Shown here one piece after another: positions 19,660 to 29,900 of a stretch of 64,000 bases of DNA. Made by a program: the position numbers and the translations under genes. Source of the stretch: Lysobacteraceae bacterium NML93-0793 (GTDB lineage: Bacteria; Pseudomonadota; Gammaproteobacteria; Xanthomonadales; Xanthomonadaceae). Where the stretch lies: contig NTJG01000009.1 of the NCBI GenBank assembly GCA_002324875.1, forward strand, positions 62,001-126,000, given 5' to 3'. Numbering within the stretch: the stretch's first letter is position 1; each line of letters opens with the position of its first letter. Below the pieces are notes generated by a model. That model saw nothing but the letters and a program-made list of their open reading frames with translations, did no database searches and was not told where the DNA came from.

Positions 19660-20043
19660 TCAGCGCACCGTGAAGCTGAAGCTGCCCGGCATGGGGTGGT
19701 TGTCACCACCGACCGCGCGGTACTCCACGGTGTAGACGCCCGGAGCAAGCGGACCAGTCAACCTGGCGCGCAGGGTCTTTCCGTTGTTGACGATCTCGGT
19801 GGTGAAGTTCTCGATCGGCATGGCGGAGCTGCCGTGCTTCATGAGCAACTTGAGACGCGACGCCCGCGGAATCAGTGTTTCGTTGAACACGAGATCGATC
19901 TGGCCTGGAGAGGCCACCACCGCATCTGCCGCCGGTGTGGACTGCTGCAGCGCAGCGTGGGCATGCGCGATCTGCAGCGAGAACTGCCCTGCAGCGATCG
20001 CCAGGACGAGCGCGAAGGAGCGGAAAAGGTTTGACGACTTCAT
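19660..20043 (-). CDS. copC: Periplasmic copper-binding protein CopC
   Basis: 127 aa: signal peptide to about residue 28 (cleavage near AHA), then the mature protein beginning HAALQQSTPAADA with the N-terminal His used for Cu(II), and the terminal DNHPMPGSFSFTV block with the second His. A small cupredoxin-like beta barrel of the periplasm. Directly upstream of copD. Confidence 0.93.
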   Translation of the reverse strand: MKSSNLFRSFALVLAIAAGQFSLQIAHAHAALQQSTPAADAVVASPGQIDLVFNETLIPRASRLKLLMKHGSSAMPIENFTTEIVNNGKTLRARLTGPLAPGVYTVEYRAVGGDNHPMPGSFSFTVR

Positions 20044-20180
20044 GGATTGTCCTCTTTGCGAGTGTGATGCAAGGTCCCGTTCCTGGGGCCGTGCAGTGGT
20101 GGACCCGACAGCGTTGGCTGCCTGCTTGTCAGTGAAACAACGGTTCGTCGACTCTTGATGCTTGTGGTTTCGCGAAGTGA

Positions 20181-20206
20181 GGATCCCGCTGGTTACGGCG
20201 GGATCC
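20181..20206 (-). terminator. Hairpin downstream of the Cys-rich copper protein gene
   Basis: Inverted repeat GGATCCCGC / GCGGGATCC with an 8-base loop, just beyond the stop at 20215. It lacks a clear T-run on the minus strand, so it may be an mRNA-stabilising or weak terminating structure between the csp-like gene and copC. Confidence 0.4.
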
Positions 20207-20214
20207 CCGACGCA

Positions 20215-20565
20215 TCAGGCTGCCATGGCACTACAGCTTTCCGCACAGCGGCGACAGGCATCGGCGCAGCCCTTCATCTCCGGGTCGTTCATGGCATCGC
20301 ATGCATCGGCGCACTGGCGGCAGATCTCCGCGCAGGCACCGCAAACCACGTCGTGAACGCTGGCACCGCGCAGCATCGCGTCGGCACTGGTTGCGCAGAT
20401 ATCGGCACACGTCGCCAACAGGGCTATGTGTTCCGGCGCTGCGTGGGCACCTCCTTTGGTCAGACAGTAGTTAATGGTCTCCAGGCAGATCGCATGGCAT
20501 TGCGTGCAGTTGTCGATGCACGTGTTCATGGCCTGGGACCGGTGGGCTGCGGAATGGTGAGTCAT
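20215..20565 (-). CDS. Four-helix-bundle copper-binding protein (Csp / DUF326-like)
   Basis: 116 aa with 16 cysteines arranged as CxxxC and CxxC pairs along amphipathic helices (CIDNCTQCHAICLE, TCADIC, CGACAEICRQCADAC, CADACRRCAESC). This is the architecture of copper-storage proteins that hold many Cu(I) ions inside a four-helix bundle. No signal peptide is seen, so a cytosolic (Csp3-like) location is more likely than periplasmic. Sits between the DUF411 protein and copC. Confidence 0.88.
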   Translation of the reverse strand: MTHHSAAHRSQAMNTCIDNCTQCHAICLETINYCLTKGGAHAAPEHIALLATCADICATSADAMLRGASVHDVVCGACAEICRQCADACDAMNDPEMKGCADACRRCAESCSAMAA

Positions 20566-20635
20566 GTGGATCTCCTACTTCCTGGCGGGCGAGAATCGGC
20601 GCGCCCGCAACACCGCCCCCTGTTCCTGCACCGGA

Positions 20636-21157
20636 TCAGTACTGTGCGAACGGCTCAGTGGTTCCGTCGCGATGGACCAGCTCGACCGTGTACGGCTGCT
20701 GGCGTCCCTCCGGAACCTCCATGCCCGGCGAGCCGAGCGGCATTCCCGGCAGGACCAGGCCGCGTGCGTCCGGCTTTTCTTCGAGTAGGCGCTTGATGTC
20801 CTCGGCCGGGACATGGCCTTCGATGACGTATCCGCCGATTTCGGCGGTGTGGCAGGAGCCCTTTGCATAGGGGACACCCAGACGCTCCTTGACCGGACCC
20901 AGGTCATCCATGTCGTGCACATCCACCGTGAAGCCAGCTTTCTGCACGTGCTCGATCCAGGCACTGCAGCAGCCGCAGGTGGGGGTCTTGTGGACGGTCA
21001 TGCGAGGCAGGGCAGCGGGAGTCGCGGCGGCTGTTTCCGGGACGACCTGTGCAGCGGGCGCAATGGTGGATTGCGCGGGTGTAGCCTGGGTGCAGGCACC
21101 CAGGCCAGCGACCGCAAAAGCCGCCCACGCCAGTCGGTTCAATCTGCAGGTTTTCAT
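20636..21157 (-). CDS. DUF411 lipoprotein, putative metal-binding
   Basis: 173 aa. Lipobox LGAC near residue 22 predicts an envelope-anchored lipoprotein. The DUF411 core starts MTVHKTPTCGCCSAW (CGCC metal-binding motif) and continues with GSCHTAEIGGYVIEGHVPAEDI. Found widely in copper-resistance clusters; function not established. On the same strand between the NTF2-like gene and the Csp-like gene. Confidence 0.87.
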   Translation of the reverse strand: MKTCRLNRLAWAAFAVAGLGACTQATPAQSTIAPAAQVVPETAAATPAALPRMTVHKTPTCGCCSAWIEHVQKAGFTVDVHDMDDLGPVKERLGVPYAKGSCHTAEIGGYVIEGHVPAEDIKRLLEEKPDARGLVLPGMPLGSPGMEVPEGRQQPYTVELVHRDGTTEPFAQY

Positions 21158-21170
21158 TTCGATTCTCCGC

Positions 21171-21680
21171 TCAGCGCTTGCTCCGCGAGGACCAGTGGAT
21201 GTGGACGATCCGCCAGCCGTCGGCGGTCTGCTTCAGCACCATCGTCTCGGTGCTCTGGACGGTCAGTGGCTTGCCGTCCTTCTGGGCGTGCAGCTCGCTT
21301 TCGGTTCCGACCCACGCGAACTCGCCAACGGTTCGTGCACGCTGACGGAGCAGCTGGCGATGGGTGCCATTAAGGAATGCTGCATCGCTGACTGCGTGAT
21401 GGCCCATGTATTCCTCGCGGCTGCGCTCGGCGCCTCCGGATTCCAGGATGAGAACGTCGGCAGCGAGCAGGTCTTCGACCGTGGCCAGGTCGCCGCTGGA
21501 CAGGGCGGTGTTGAACCGTTCCGCCACGGCGACGGCAGCCTCTGCGGTGGTCGGGACGTCCATGTCCGCGGATGCCGCGGCGGCGGGGTGATGTGCATGC
21601 GACTGTGTCGCCTGCGCCATCGCGGGGGATACGACGGCCAGTGCCAGTGCGAGGGTAAAGGAGGTTGCTATTGCGTTCAT
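21171..21680 (-). CDS. Secreted NTF2/SnoaL-like (DUF4440) protein
   Basis: 169 aa with a signal peptide (LALALAVVSPAMAQA). The body fits the small cone-shaped NTF2-like fold: AVAERFNTALSSGDLATVEDLLAADVLILESG, REEYMGHH, ADGWRIVHIHWSSR. Members of this type recur in copper operons next to CopB; activity unknown. Ends 13 bp before the DUF411 gene. Confidence 0.8.
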   Translation of the reverse strand: MNAIATSFTLALALAVVSPAMAQATQSHAHHPAAAASADMDVPTTAEAAVAVAERFNTALSSGDLATVEDLLAADVLILESGGAERSREEYMGHHAVSDAAFLNGTHRQLLRQRARTVGEFAWVGTESELHAQKDGKPLTVQSTETMVLKQTADGWRIVHIHWSSRSKR

Positions 21681-21780
21681 GCATGGACTCCAGGAAATCA
21701 GTGGTGTGTGCTTTGCCTGTGGAAACGCCGCCTAGCCAGGCGTGCCTTGGATATGTCGGGTTTCAATGTCCTGTTTCCTG

Positions 21781-22938
21781 TCAGAACCAGATTCGAACGC
21801 CGGCCACGACCCGGGTGTCGTCGATGTCGCCGGACTGCCCGCGACGCTGGTCCGCCGTTCCCCCGTAGGCACGCTCCCAGACCACGCCGACATAGGGGGC
21901 GAACTGCCGATGGAACTCGTAGCGCAGGCGGAAACCGGCTTCAACCTTGCTCAGTCCGCTGCCGATTCCGACGGCCGGATCATCCTTGCTCCAGGCTTCG
22001 CCCTCGACCAGCCACTGGCCGATCAGCCGGTTGGTGAACAGCATTTCGTACTCGGCTTCCGCGGCGAGCCCGACCTGGCCTGACTCGCCCAGATAGGCAG
22101 TCGCCTCGACTTCAAACTTGTACGGGGCAAGGCCGATGACGCCGAGCGCGGCATAGGTGCGCGACGGGCCGCCGCCAAAGCCGAGGTCATGGCGCACACC
22201 GGCGACTGCGTCCCACCATGGTTCGATCGCACGGCCGTACAACACTTCCACATCCGCCGACTCGGTGGTTCCGTCCGAACGCTCACCCCCGCTGCGGAAC
22301 CAGATCTTGTTCAAGTCGGATCCGATCCAGCCTTTCGCTTCCCAGGCCATGCCGGTGCCGTCTTCATCCGCGTCCCACGCCTCAAGCCGGTCAAGCGCCC
22401 AGTAGGAGTGGATCGACGTGCCGTGCATCACGTGGTCGTCGAGGTTCTTGAACGCCGCGGCGCGATCCGCCGGGGTGATGACAGGAATGGGCTCGTGCGG
22501 CTCCGCCGTCGCCGGGAGATCCTGGCTGGCAGCAGGCTGATGGCCCATGGACGCGTGATCCATTCCGGAGTGATCCATTCCGGAGTGGTCCATCCCGGAA
22601 TGATCCATCTTGGAGTGATCCATCGTGGAGTGATCAATCTTGGAGTGATCGTTGCGGGGAGTGTCCGCAGCCCCGTGCTTCATGGCGCCGTGGTCCATGT
22701 TTCCGTGGTCCATCGTCCCGTGATCATCGGAACTCTTGTCTGGCGGAGTAGGCGCATGGTCGGCGTGCGGGTCAACAGGCTTGGCCGGCGGCTGGGTTGC
22801 AGCCGGCTTCGCTTCCTGGTGGTGCGAGGTGTGGTCCGTCTCCTGCGCCCAAGCCGGCGCGAAACCGGCGGCAAGAGACAGTGCGGAGGCCATGCCGATG
22901 GCCAATGGATGGCGGCTGGAACGGATCATGGCGCTCAT
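21781..22938 (-). CDS. copB: Copper resistance outer-membrane protein CopB
   Basis: 385 aa. Signal peptide (to AWAQA region), then a Met/His/Asp-rich domain with tandem MDHS-type units (about residues 70-135), then the conserved CopB barrel from ~150: HGTSIHSYWALDRLEAWD, WIGSDLNKIWFRSGGE, ending VVAGVRIWF, whose terminal Phe suits outer-membrane assembly. Binds and sequesters copper at the outer membrane with CopA. Start overlaps the CopA stop by ATGA, showing translational coupling. Confidence 0.93.
   Translation of the reverse strand: MSAMIRSSRHPLAIGMASALSLAAGFAPAWAQETDHTSHHQEAKPAATQPPAKPVDPHADHAPTPPDKSSDDHGTMDHGNMDHGAMKHGAADTPRNDHSKIDHSTMDHSKMDHSGMDHSGMDHSGMDHASMGHQPAASQDLPATAEPHEPIPVITPADRAAAFKNLDDHVMHGTSIHSYWALDRLEAWDADEDGTGMAWEAKGWIGSDLNKIWFRSGGERSDGTTESADVEVLYGRAIEPWWDAVAGVRHDLGFGGGPSRTYAALGVIGLAPYKFEVEATAYLGESGQVGLAAEAEYEMLFTNRLIGQWLVEGEAWSKDDPAVGIGSGLSKVEAGFRLRYEFHRQFAPYVGVVWERAYGGTADQRRGQSGDIDDTRVVAGVRIWF
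22548..22730 (-). repeat. Tandem 15-bp repeats coding MDHS/MDHG units in CopB
   Basis: Successive near-identical 15-base units (plus strand: TGATCCATTCCGGAG and variants) encode (K/G)MDHS repeats that likely bind copper through Met and His. Copy number is prone to change by slippage. Confidence 0.8.
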
Positions 22939-24788
22939 TCCTCCACCCGCACTTCGCGGAACATGCCGGCTTCCATGTGGTAGAGCAGGTGGCAGTGGTA
23001 GGCCCAGCGGCCCAGTGCGTCGGCACGCACCCGGTAACTGCGTCGGGTGCCCGGGGGCATGTCGATGGTGTGCTTGCGCACCATGAAGTTGCCGGCCTCA
23101 TCCTCGAGGTCGCTCCACATGCCGTGGAGGTGGATCGGATGCGACATCATCGTGTCGTTGACCAGCACGATCCGCAGACGCTCGCCGTAGTTGAGGCGCA
23201 GCGGCTCCGCGTCAGCGAACTTCACTCCGTCAAAGGACCACGCAAAGCGCTCCATGTGGCCGGTCAGGTGCAACTCAACCGTGCGCCCGGGTTCGCGGCC
23301 GTCGGGATCGCGGAAGGTGCTCCGCAGATCGGCGTAGGTCAGCACGCGGCGACCGTTGTCGCGCAGGCCGATGCCCGGATCATCCAGCTTGGGCGCGGGT
23401 GACATCGTCTGCATGTCGACGAGGGGGTTTCCGGTTTCGCTGGCAGGGTGTTCCTGCATCCCGCCGGCGCCATGATCCATCCCGGCCATGCTTCCGCCGG
23501 CCATGGCGCCTCCGGCCATCGACGACATGTCGTGGCCGCTGTGGCCCATGCCAGCCATCGAGCCGCCGGCCATCGCACCGTGCGACATCGAGGACATGTC
23601 GTGACCGCCGCCACCCATCCCGCCGTGGCCCATGTCGTCCATGGTGAGGAGTGGCTTGGGGTCGACGTCCGGCACCGGCGCCCGCAAGCCTTCCCTGACG
23701 GCGAGTGTTCCGCTGATGTATCCCGTGCGGCCGCTGTCCTGGGCAAAAATGGTGAACGCATCCTGCCCGGTCGGCTCGACAATGACGTCGAACGTTTCAG
23801 CGGTGGCGATGCGGAACTCGTCGACCGTGACCGGATGCACGTACTGCCCATCGGCCGCGACCACCGTCATCTTCAGGCCCGGGATGCGCACATCGAAGTA
23901 CGTCATTGCCGACCCGTTGATGAAACGGAGGCGGACCTTCTCGCCCGACCGGAACAGCCCGGTCCAGTTGCCGAGCGAGGTCGTGCCGTTCATGAGGAAG
24001 GTATAGGTGTTGCCGTTGACGTCCGACAGGTCGGTCGGCGTCATCCGCATCTGGCCCCACATCTTGCGGTCCTCGACCGTAGCGGCCAGGCCGTGCTGCT
24101 TCACGTCGTCGAAGAAGTCGCCGACCGTCTGCTTGGAGAAGTTGTCGAAGTCAGACCGCTTCTTGAGCCTGGCGAACAGGCGCTTCGGATCGAGGTCGGT
24201 CCAGTCGCTGAGCATGACCACGTAATCGCGGTCATAGGCGAAGGGCTCGGGTTCCAGCGGCTCGATCACCAGTGGCCCGTAGACACCGGCCTGCTCCTGG
24301 AAGCCGGAATGGCTGTGGTACCAGTAGGTGCCGCCCTGCACGACGTTGAAGCGGTACTGGTAGGTCTCGCCACGGTTGATGCCGTTGAAGCTCAGCCCGG
24401 GCACGCCGTCCATGTCGGCCGGCAGCAGGATGCCGTGCCAGTGGATCGACGCCTGCTCGCCATGGATCGAGCCGCGGGGCAGGGCATTGCGGACCCGCAG
24501 GTTGACGGTGGTGCCTTCCCGCCAGCGCAGCAAGGGTGCGGGAATCGATCCGTTGACTGTGATCGCGGGGCGCGTGGCGCCGGTGAAGTTCATCGGCGTC
24601 TCGCCGATGGTCAGGTCGAATTCGGTGCCCGAGAGCACGTTGGGCAGGCCCTCGGCCTTGACGGCCCAGCTGGAACGGGGCCACAGGCCCAAGGTTGCGA
24701 CGGCCCCGCCAACAGCAAGGCCCTGGACGAAGCGGCGGCGCGACGGGGCAGACAGCCCCTCGGCACGGCCGAAAGAATCGGATGACAT
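22935..24788 (-). CDS. copA: Multicopper oxidase CopA (periplasmic, Tat-exported)
   Basis: 617 aa. Twin-arginine signal SRRRFVQG (16-23) followed by a hydrophobic stretch. Cupredoxin domains carry the copper ligands HWHG, WYHSHSG, HPIHLHG and HCHLLYHMEAGM (T1 Cys with axial Met). A Met/His/Gly-rich insert before the last domain holds two copies of a HDMSSM...GAMAGGSMAGM block. Oxidises Cu(I) to less toxic Cu(II) and binds copper in the periplasm. Preceded by copL and overlapping copB, giving the copLAB order known in Xanthomonas. Confidence 0.95.
   Translation of the reverse strand: MSSDSFGRAEGLSAPSRRRFVQGLAVGGAVATLGLWPRSSWAVKAEGLPNVLSGTEFDLTIGETPMNFTGATRPAITVNGSIPAPLLRWREGTTVNLRVRNALPRGSIHGEQASIHWHGILLPADMDGVPGLSFNGINRGETYQYRFNVVQGGTYWYHSHSGFQEQAGVYGPLVIEPLEPEPFAYDRDYVVMLSDWTDLDPKRLFARLKKRSDFDNFSKQTVGDFFDDVKQHGLAATVEDRKMWGQMRMTPTDLSDVNGNTYTFLMNGTTSLGNWTGLFRSGEKVRLRFINGSAMTYFDVRIPGLKMTVVAADGQYVHPVTVDEFRIATAETFDVIVEPTGQDAFTIFAQDSGRTGYISGTLAVREGLRAPVPDVDPKPLLTMDDMGHGGMGGGGHDMSSMSHGAMAGGSMAGMGHSGHDMSSMAGGAMAGGSMAGMDHGAGGMQEHPASETGNPLVDMQTMSPAPKLDDPGIGLRDNGRRVLTYADLRSTFRDPDGREPGRTVELHLTGHMERFAWSFDGVKFADAEPLRLNYGERLRIVLVNDTMMSHPIHLHGMWSDLEDEAGNFMVRKHTIDMPPGTRRSYRVRADALGRWAYHCHLLYHMEAGMFREVRVEE
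23478..23610 (-). repeat. Two-copy ~72-bp direct repeat in the Met-rich insert of CopA
   Basis: The segments encoding HDMSSM..GAMAGGSMAGM occur twice in tandem, so the Met-rich copper-binding insert was enlarged by an in-frame duplication. Confidence 0.7.
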
Positions 24789-24891
24789 GGGAACTCCGGG
24801 AAAGGTCGAAGGCTCGCGGGACGAGCGTTACCCTGTCAGTGCGGAGCAGCGGACAGGATCCATCAGCGCCTCGGAAGGCGCGCAGGGACAC

Positions 24892-25308
24892 TTAGCCGAT
24901 CGGAGGTCGGAAGAGATTGGTCAGGGCCGCGGACGCGTGCACCGACAGGAACGGTTCGGCGGTGTGCCGGTACCGGATGGTGAAATCGGCGAGTGCCGAC
25001 CCGGCGAGCGCCGCTGCGCAATGGAGCATGCAGGGGCAGCAATTATCCGCCTCAGAGCAGTCGTCCCACGGCGATACCGCTCCGGCCTCGTCAGTGGCCT
25101 GGGGGTGATGGTGTTCATTGGCCCCCGTAGCAGCCGCTGCTCCTCCATGGCAGGCCGCCATGGCCTCGGCTGCTGTCGGTGCCGAGGTGACGTCACCGGC
25201 GGAGTCGCGCACGTGCTCCATGTGCATGGACGCGCCAGCGATGCCCGGACCGTTGGCGAGCAAGGCAACGACCAGGAACAACCGCATCAGGAGCGCGCGG
25301 AAAGGCAT
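24892..25308 (-). CDS. copL: CopL-family copper-responsive/metal-binding protein
   Basis: 138 aa from ATG 25308 (the longer frame to 25362 runs into the promoter). N-terminal hydrophobic signal (LLMRLFLVVALLANGPGIAGA), then His/Met/Cys clusters: MHMEH, CHGG, NEHHH, and CSEADNCCPCMLHC. Located directly upstream of copA-copB, as in Xanthomonas copLAB, where copL is needed for copper-induced expression. Assignment rests on position and composition because the family is poorly conserved. Confidence 0.75.
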   Translation of the reverse strand: MPFRALLMRLFLVVALLANGPGIAGASMHMEHVRDSAGDVTSAPTAAEAMAACHGGAAAATGANEHHHPQATDEAGAVSPWDDCSEADNCCPCMLHCAAALAGSALADFTIRYRHTAEPFLSVHASAALTNLFRPPIG

Positions 25309-25328
25309 GCGCCTTAGTATACGTGCGG

Positions 25329-25357
25329 ATATAAACTCCGGATGAATACAGTGACAA
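25329..25357 (-). promoter_or_regulatory. Sigma70-like promoter of copLAB
   Basis: Minus strand: TTGTCA (25352-25357), 17-bp spacer, TTATAT (25329-25334), about 20 bp before the copL ATG. No MerR-type dyad is seen, so copLAB is probably not under CueR. Confidence 0.6.
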
Positions 25358-25423
25358 CGCACGGGGGATCGAGCCGCGGGTCTTCGTCGCCTGCCTGACC
25401 CAACGTCGCCTCCCGCTTTTCGG

Positions 25424-26343
25424 CTACAGGGCCATGTCTTCGTAGCTGCGGGGATCGGAGACCGGTTCTAGGTGCCCGGTCACGCGCATGGCGGGAAACT
25501 CCGCCACGATCTTCTCCACCAGGTCTTCCATGGCGTCATGCCCGCGCAGCACCGTCCAGTCGCCGGGCACCAGCATGTGCATCTCCATGAACTGGCGGGC
25601 CCCGGACTCGCGCGTGCGCACGGCGTGGAATTCGATCCGGCCCGGTTCGGCGTGCGCGTCCAGGATGGCCTGGATCCGGGCGTTGTCCTCGGGGGACAGG
25701 GTCGCGTCCATCAGGCCGGAGGCGGATTCGGACATCAGCCGGTAGCCGACAACCAGGATGTTCACGCCCACCAGGATCGCGATCACCGGATCCAGCCAGT
25801 TCCAGCCTGTCAGCCACGCCAACCCCAGGCCCACCACGACCCCGACCGAGGTGTACACGTCGGCCATCAGGTGCTTGCCGTCGGCGCGCAGGGTGATGGA
25901 GCGGTGGCGCGTGCCGACCTTGATCCGATCCGCCCGACGATGCCGTTGAGGACGGCGGCCATGATCGAAACGGCGAGGCCGATGCCGAGCGATCCCAGCG
26001 GCCGGGGGTTGAGCAGGCGATCGATGCCCAGGTAGATGATCGAGGCCGCGGCGACGAAGATCATGATCCCTTCCAGCGCGGCGGAGAAATACTCCGCCTT
26101 GCTGTGGCCGAAGTGGTGGTCGTCGTCGGCCGGCCGGGCGGCGATGGTCAGCGAGACCAGGGCGACGATGGCGGCCACCAGGTTGACCATCGATTCGGCG
26201 GCGTCCGGCAGCAGGCCCACCGAGCCGGTGATCGCCCAGGCGCTGCCCTTGAGCAGCACCGTCAGCACCGCGGTCACGATGGCCAGCCAGGCGTATTTCC
26301 TCAGGTCCGGCGTGGCTTCGGCCGGTCTGTCGCGGGGTTTCAT
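25424..26343 (-). pseudogene. Cation diffusion facilitator (CDF/FieF-like) transporter, frameshifted
   Basis: The first part (start ATG 26343, or 26352) gives KYAWLAIVTAVLTVLLKGSAW, the DAAES and HHFGHSKAE metal-site motifs and four helices, ending normally at VLNGIVG. The rest continues in another frame from IKVGTRHRSITLRADGKHLM with DVYTSVGV and the C-terminal cytoplasmic domain (EFHAVRTRESGARQFMEMHML). The frames meet at about 25925-25940 and the total length is not a multiple of three, so a one-base indel separates them. CDF proteins export Zn/Fe/Co. Either a recent pseudogene or a sequencing error. Confidence 0.85.
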
Positions 26344-26352
26344 GGCGACCAT

Positions 26353-26928
26353 TGTCTGCTGTGCGCGGGTCCGGCCAGCCGAAGCCTGTCGCCTCACGAT
26401 CACCAGGGTCGCCCGGAATCTCCACGTGGCCCGTACGTACACGTTGTCATTGCGGCGCGCGCCGGGCGATTTCCTCGCGCGGCGGAGGATGCCCCCGTTG
26501 GTCATGGTCTACCACACCCACCGCATCCCGAGCAGTTCGTCGCTGACCTGAAATCGCTCAGCAACAGCTAGCCGTTGGGGCGCCGAGTAAACGATACCGG
26601 CGCCGTGATCGTAGGCCGCTTTGGCCGGAAGCGAACATCGATAGGGCAGGGGATTAGGGATTTTTATCGGTGGTAGGGAGGGGCACCTTCCGACCCATAG
26701 CAGACATCGGTATCGCCGACGCATCCTTAGCGCGACATCGCGCTCTGCCGAGCCAAATTGCCTTGGATCACCAGCACGCAGATCGACACGGCATCTTGGG
26801 CAATTAGCCGTCGGAAGATTCCAAGGCTGACAGCAGGTAGCTACGGGTACTGTGGCGGATTTTACTGGCGAGGATGAAGGGAAGCACGTCAATCCTTGAT
26901 CATTTCCTGAAACAACCAAAAGCCCGGC
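26353..26928. other. Intergenic stretch without convincing gene
   Basis: Between the CDF gene and the end of the giant helicase gene. The only sizeable frame (26509-26919, minus) has no recognisable domain and unlikely composition. Composition drops in GC toward the right, so the edge of the accessory region probably lies here. No tRNA, terminator with T-run or clear repeat was found by eye. Confidence 0.5.
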
Positions 26929-29900
26929 TCAACGCAAGCGTCCGGACACCAATACTGCATACCCCCAACCACGGGCACGGACACCCGGCGCCAGGCCTTG
27001 ATCTGTCAATTCAGGCCTGAATCTGACAACGGCACTGACCTTCAGATCCGCATCGGGAGCGCCGACATCATGTTTCCTGGCCAGGAAGCCAACCTGTCGC
27101 CTTTGCCCGCTGCGTCCCTGGTGCATGAAGGTCTTGTTGAAACCACCGCCACGCCCGCCGAGGATGATGCGATCCCCAACCACCACTTCGGTTTCGATGT
27201 AGCGTTGCAGAGCATCCTGGTCGGTTTGATAGGCGTTGTTGATCATTGACCAGCCCAGCGACACATCTTCCATCGATCCGGTCAGCACACGCCCATCCGT
27301 GGAGCTGCCTTCAAACGGCACTGGCACGCTGCGGCCCCAACTCAGCTCGCGGTCACCACGGAAGTAATCCAGGCGCCGCTTTGCACGTGTCATCCCCACA
27401 TACAGCAAGCGGGCTTCTTCACAGGCATCACCCGCCAAATCCGCCTCCTTCCAGCGACTGGGTGCTTTCCCGAAAGGAATCGACGAAGGAAGTATCAACA
27501 CATTGTCGTATTCCAGACCCTTCACCTTGTGCAAGGTGGAGACAACAGCCGTGGTTGCACCCTCTTCCAATCCGGACAATCGAACCAGCTCATCGGTCTT
27601 GAGCTCTTCAACAAAGCGGATCAGCGAAGACAAATAGGGAAAGGACTGCTCCCGACAGCACAGGGCCCAAAGATGGTCGAGATCGACATCCACAGAAGCC
27701 GGCGCGCTCCATTCCGGAATACTGGCCCGCTGCAGCATCGTCTGGCGGACACGCTCACGCAGCTCATCGGTCAACTTTTCATCGAACTGCTCGGCCGCAT
27801 CGCGCAGACAATCCAGCCAGACAGCCACATGGCGAAGATCTGCAATGTTCAGATTGGCTGCGCCCTGGATGGCCAGATGGGGGAAATGCTGACTGAGCCT
27901 TCTGTGCGCATCAGCCACCTCGGCATTGGAGCGGCACAGGACAGCCGTTGTCTGACCCGGAACAGACAGCATCTCCCGCAACAATGGGATGGAAGACTCC
28001 ACAGCATTGCTCCAGCTTCCGCCTTTCCAGTCAATACCTCGACATGTACCCTCAATCGCCGCGCCACGCGCGCGCAGCCTTCCCTCCTTCAGTCGTCTTG
28101 ATCGATCAGTACGTTTGAAGAAACCCGTTATCATGTCCTGACTGCGCTCCACAATCAGGCTTCCCGACCGGAAGTTGACCGCCAGCAGGTGCTTGCTGAA
28201 ATTCTCTCCGCCGAAGTCCCTCTCGAAATCATCGAAGTATTTTTCCGAGAAGTTGGGAGCACCATTTTCCTTTCTGTTCCAGCGCAGGATGTCCTGGTCA
28301 TCATCACCGATGACCATCACACCAGCCTTTCGATCAGTCCCTTCATACAGGCTGCGGATGATCGAATAGACCCCATCGTTCATATCCTGGAATTCGTCCA
28401 CCAGGATGCAGCGGGCACCAGCTGCCACGCGCACGGCAAAGGCCGGATCACTGGCAAGACGCTTGGCAAAGACGTCCACAACGTTGGACATCTCCACACC
28501 CGTCAGATCCACACTCTCACGTGCCAATGAGCGCAGCGCAAAAGAATGGAAGGTAAAGACGCGCAGACGTCCCACATAGGACGCATACCCCAGTGACTTG
28601 AACAAGTCTCGGATACGCCGGCGGATTTCGAACACCACTGCCCTGTTGAATGCCAGAACCACGATCTGCGACGGATCAACGCGATGCTCTCGAATGAGGT
28701 GAGCGATTCGCCCGACGAGCACGAAGGTCTTGCCGGCCCCCGGCCCGGCATTGACCAGGATATTCTGGTCCGCCGGCACACTGGACACGGCCCACTGGGC
28801 AGGCTCTTCGGATGTCCTGAATCGATCGAAGAACTCGGTTGCCTTGGTCGCACGCACCTTGTCGCGCATACTGGACAACAGCATCGACCCACCCGCGGCA
28901 TCGTCTCCGTCCAGTATCAGCTCTTCCAGCTGCGTGCCCAGGAATGCCTTGACCTCTTCGGCATTACGGGTCTTGAAATATCCTGTGATGAATGCTGTTT
29001 GCGCCTCCACCTTGAGGTTGGCGAACACCTCCATCGCCAGGTTACGTGCTTCGGCAAGGTCGTTGACCTGCTTAAGTTCCTCCCAGACTTCCTCGTGATC
29101 TTCCATGCTGGCCGGACCCGGGGAAATGGCCACTATGTGCGAGGGTGGCACCAGATCAGAAACCATACTGGCCAGTCCCGTTGCTGACATCAGACCTGCC
29201 AGCTTCTTCAAATCCGAATCGCGGAAGCGACGATCCTCGTACAGGGCACGCACCTGATCCACCGCATCAGCCAGACTGATCTGATGTTTGTCACCAATGA
29301 CACGTCGCAGGGCCCTAATCCCCCTGACATAACACTCACGTCGTTCATTGACTTTCCACCTCAACTTCTTGGGCATCTCCGCTTCCCAGAGAAGCCTGCC
29401 ATCGGTCTTGATCAACTGCCGGGTCTTGATGCCAGAAGCTCGCGCCAGATAACGGAAGCCATTGATGAAGGAGCGCTCATAGGCCCTGAGTGACTTCTGG
29501 TCTACCTTCGGCCCTTCTAGGTCCTGGACCATCTCAAAAGGATTGAATTCCAGCCGGCCGCTCTCTGAAAGACGCCGCAACAACTCCTCGACAGCACCGT
29601 CGATATAGGCGATCTGTTTTTCAATCAGCTCTGGCGTCTCTTTGGAAAGCCAGCGGGGAACCACATCCAACACCCGGCTGAGAGACAAACCGCCTCGTCG
29701 CTCCAGATCCACCAGCATGGCCAGAACCGTGCTCAACGGCCTCAGCTCACTGTCATGCAGCCTCAAATAGGAAAGGTTGAGAACGATGCAGCGATCGCAA
29801 ACGCTCTTATCCTCATCCGCTCCATTCAACCAGCTGTCAAAAGGATCCTGTTTTTCCTGCCTTTTCTGCGTTCCAAAGAAAGTTCCGACAGACTCCATCA

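Noticed and set aside
22548-22730. Possible CRISPR-like array of short repeats
   Set aside because: The repeats are in-frame 15-bp coding units of CopB without spacers; no cas genes nearby.
26509-26919. 136-aa minus-strand ORF between the CDF and helicase genes
   Set aside because: No recognisable domain, no good ribosome-binding site, mixed composition.
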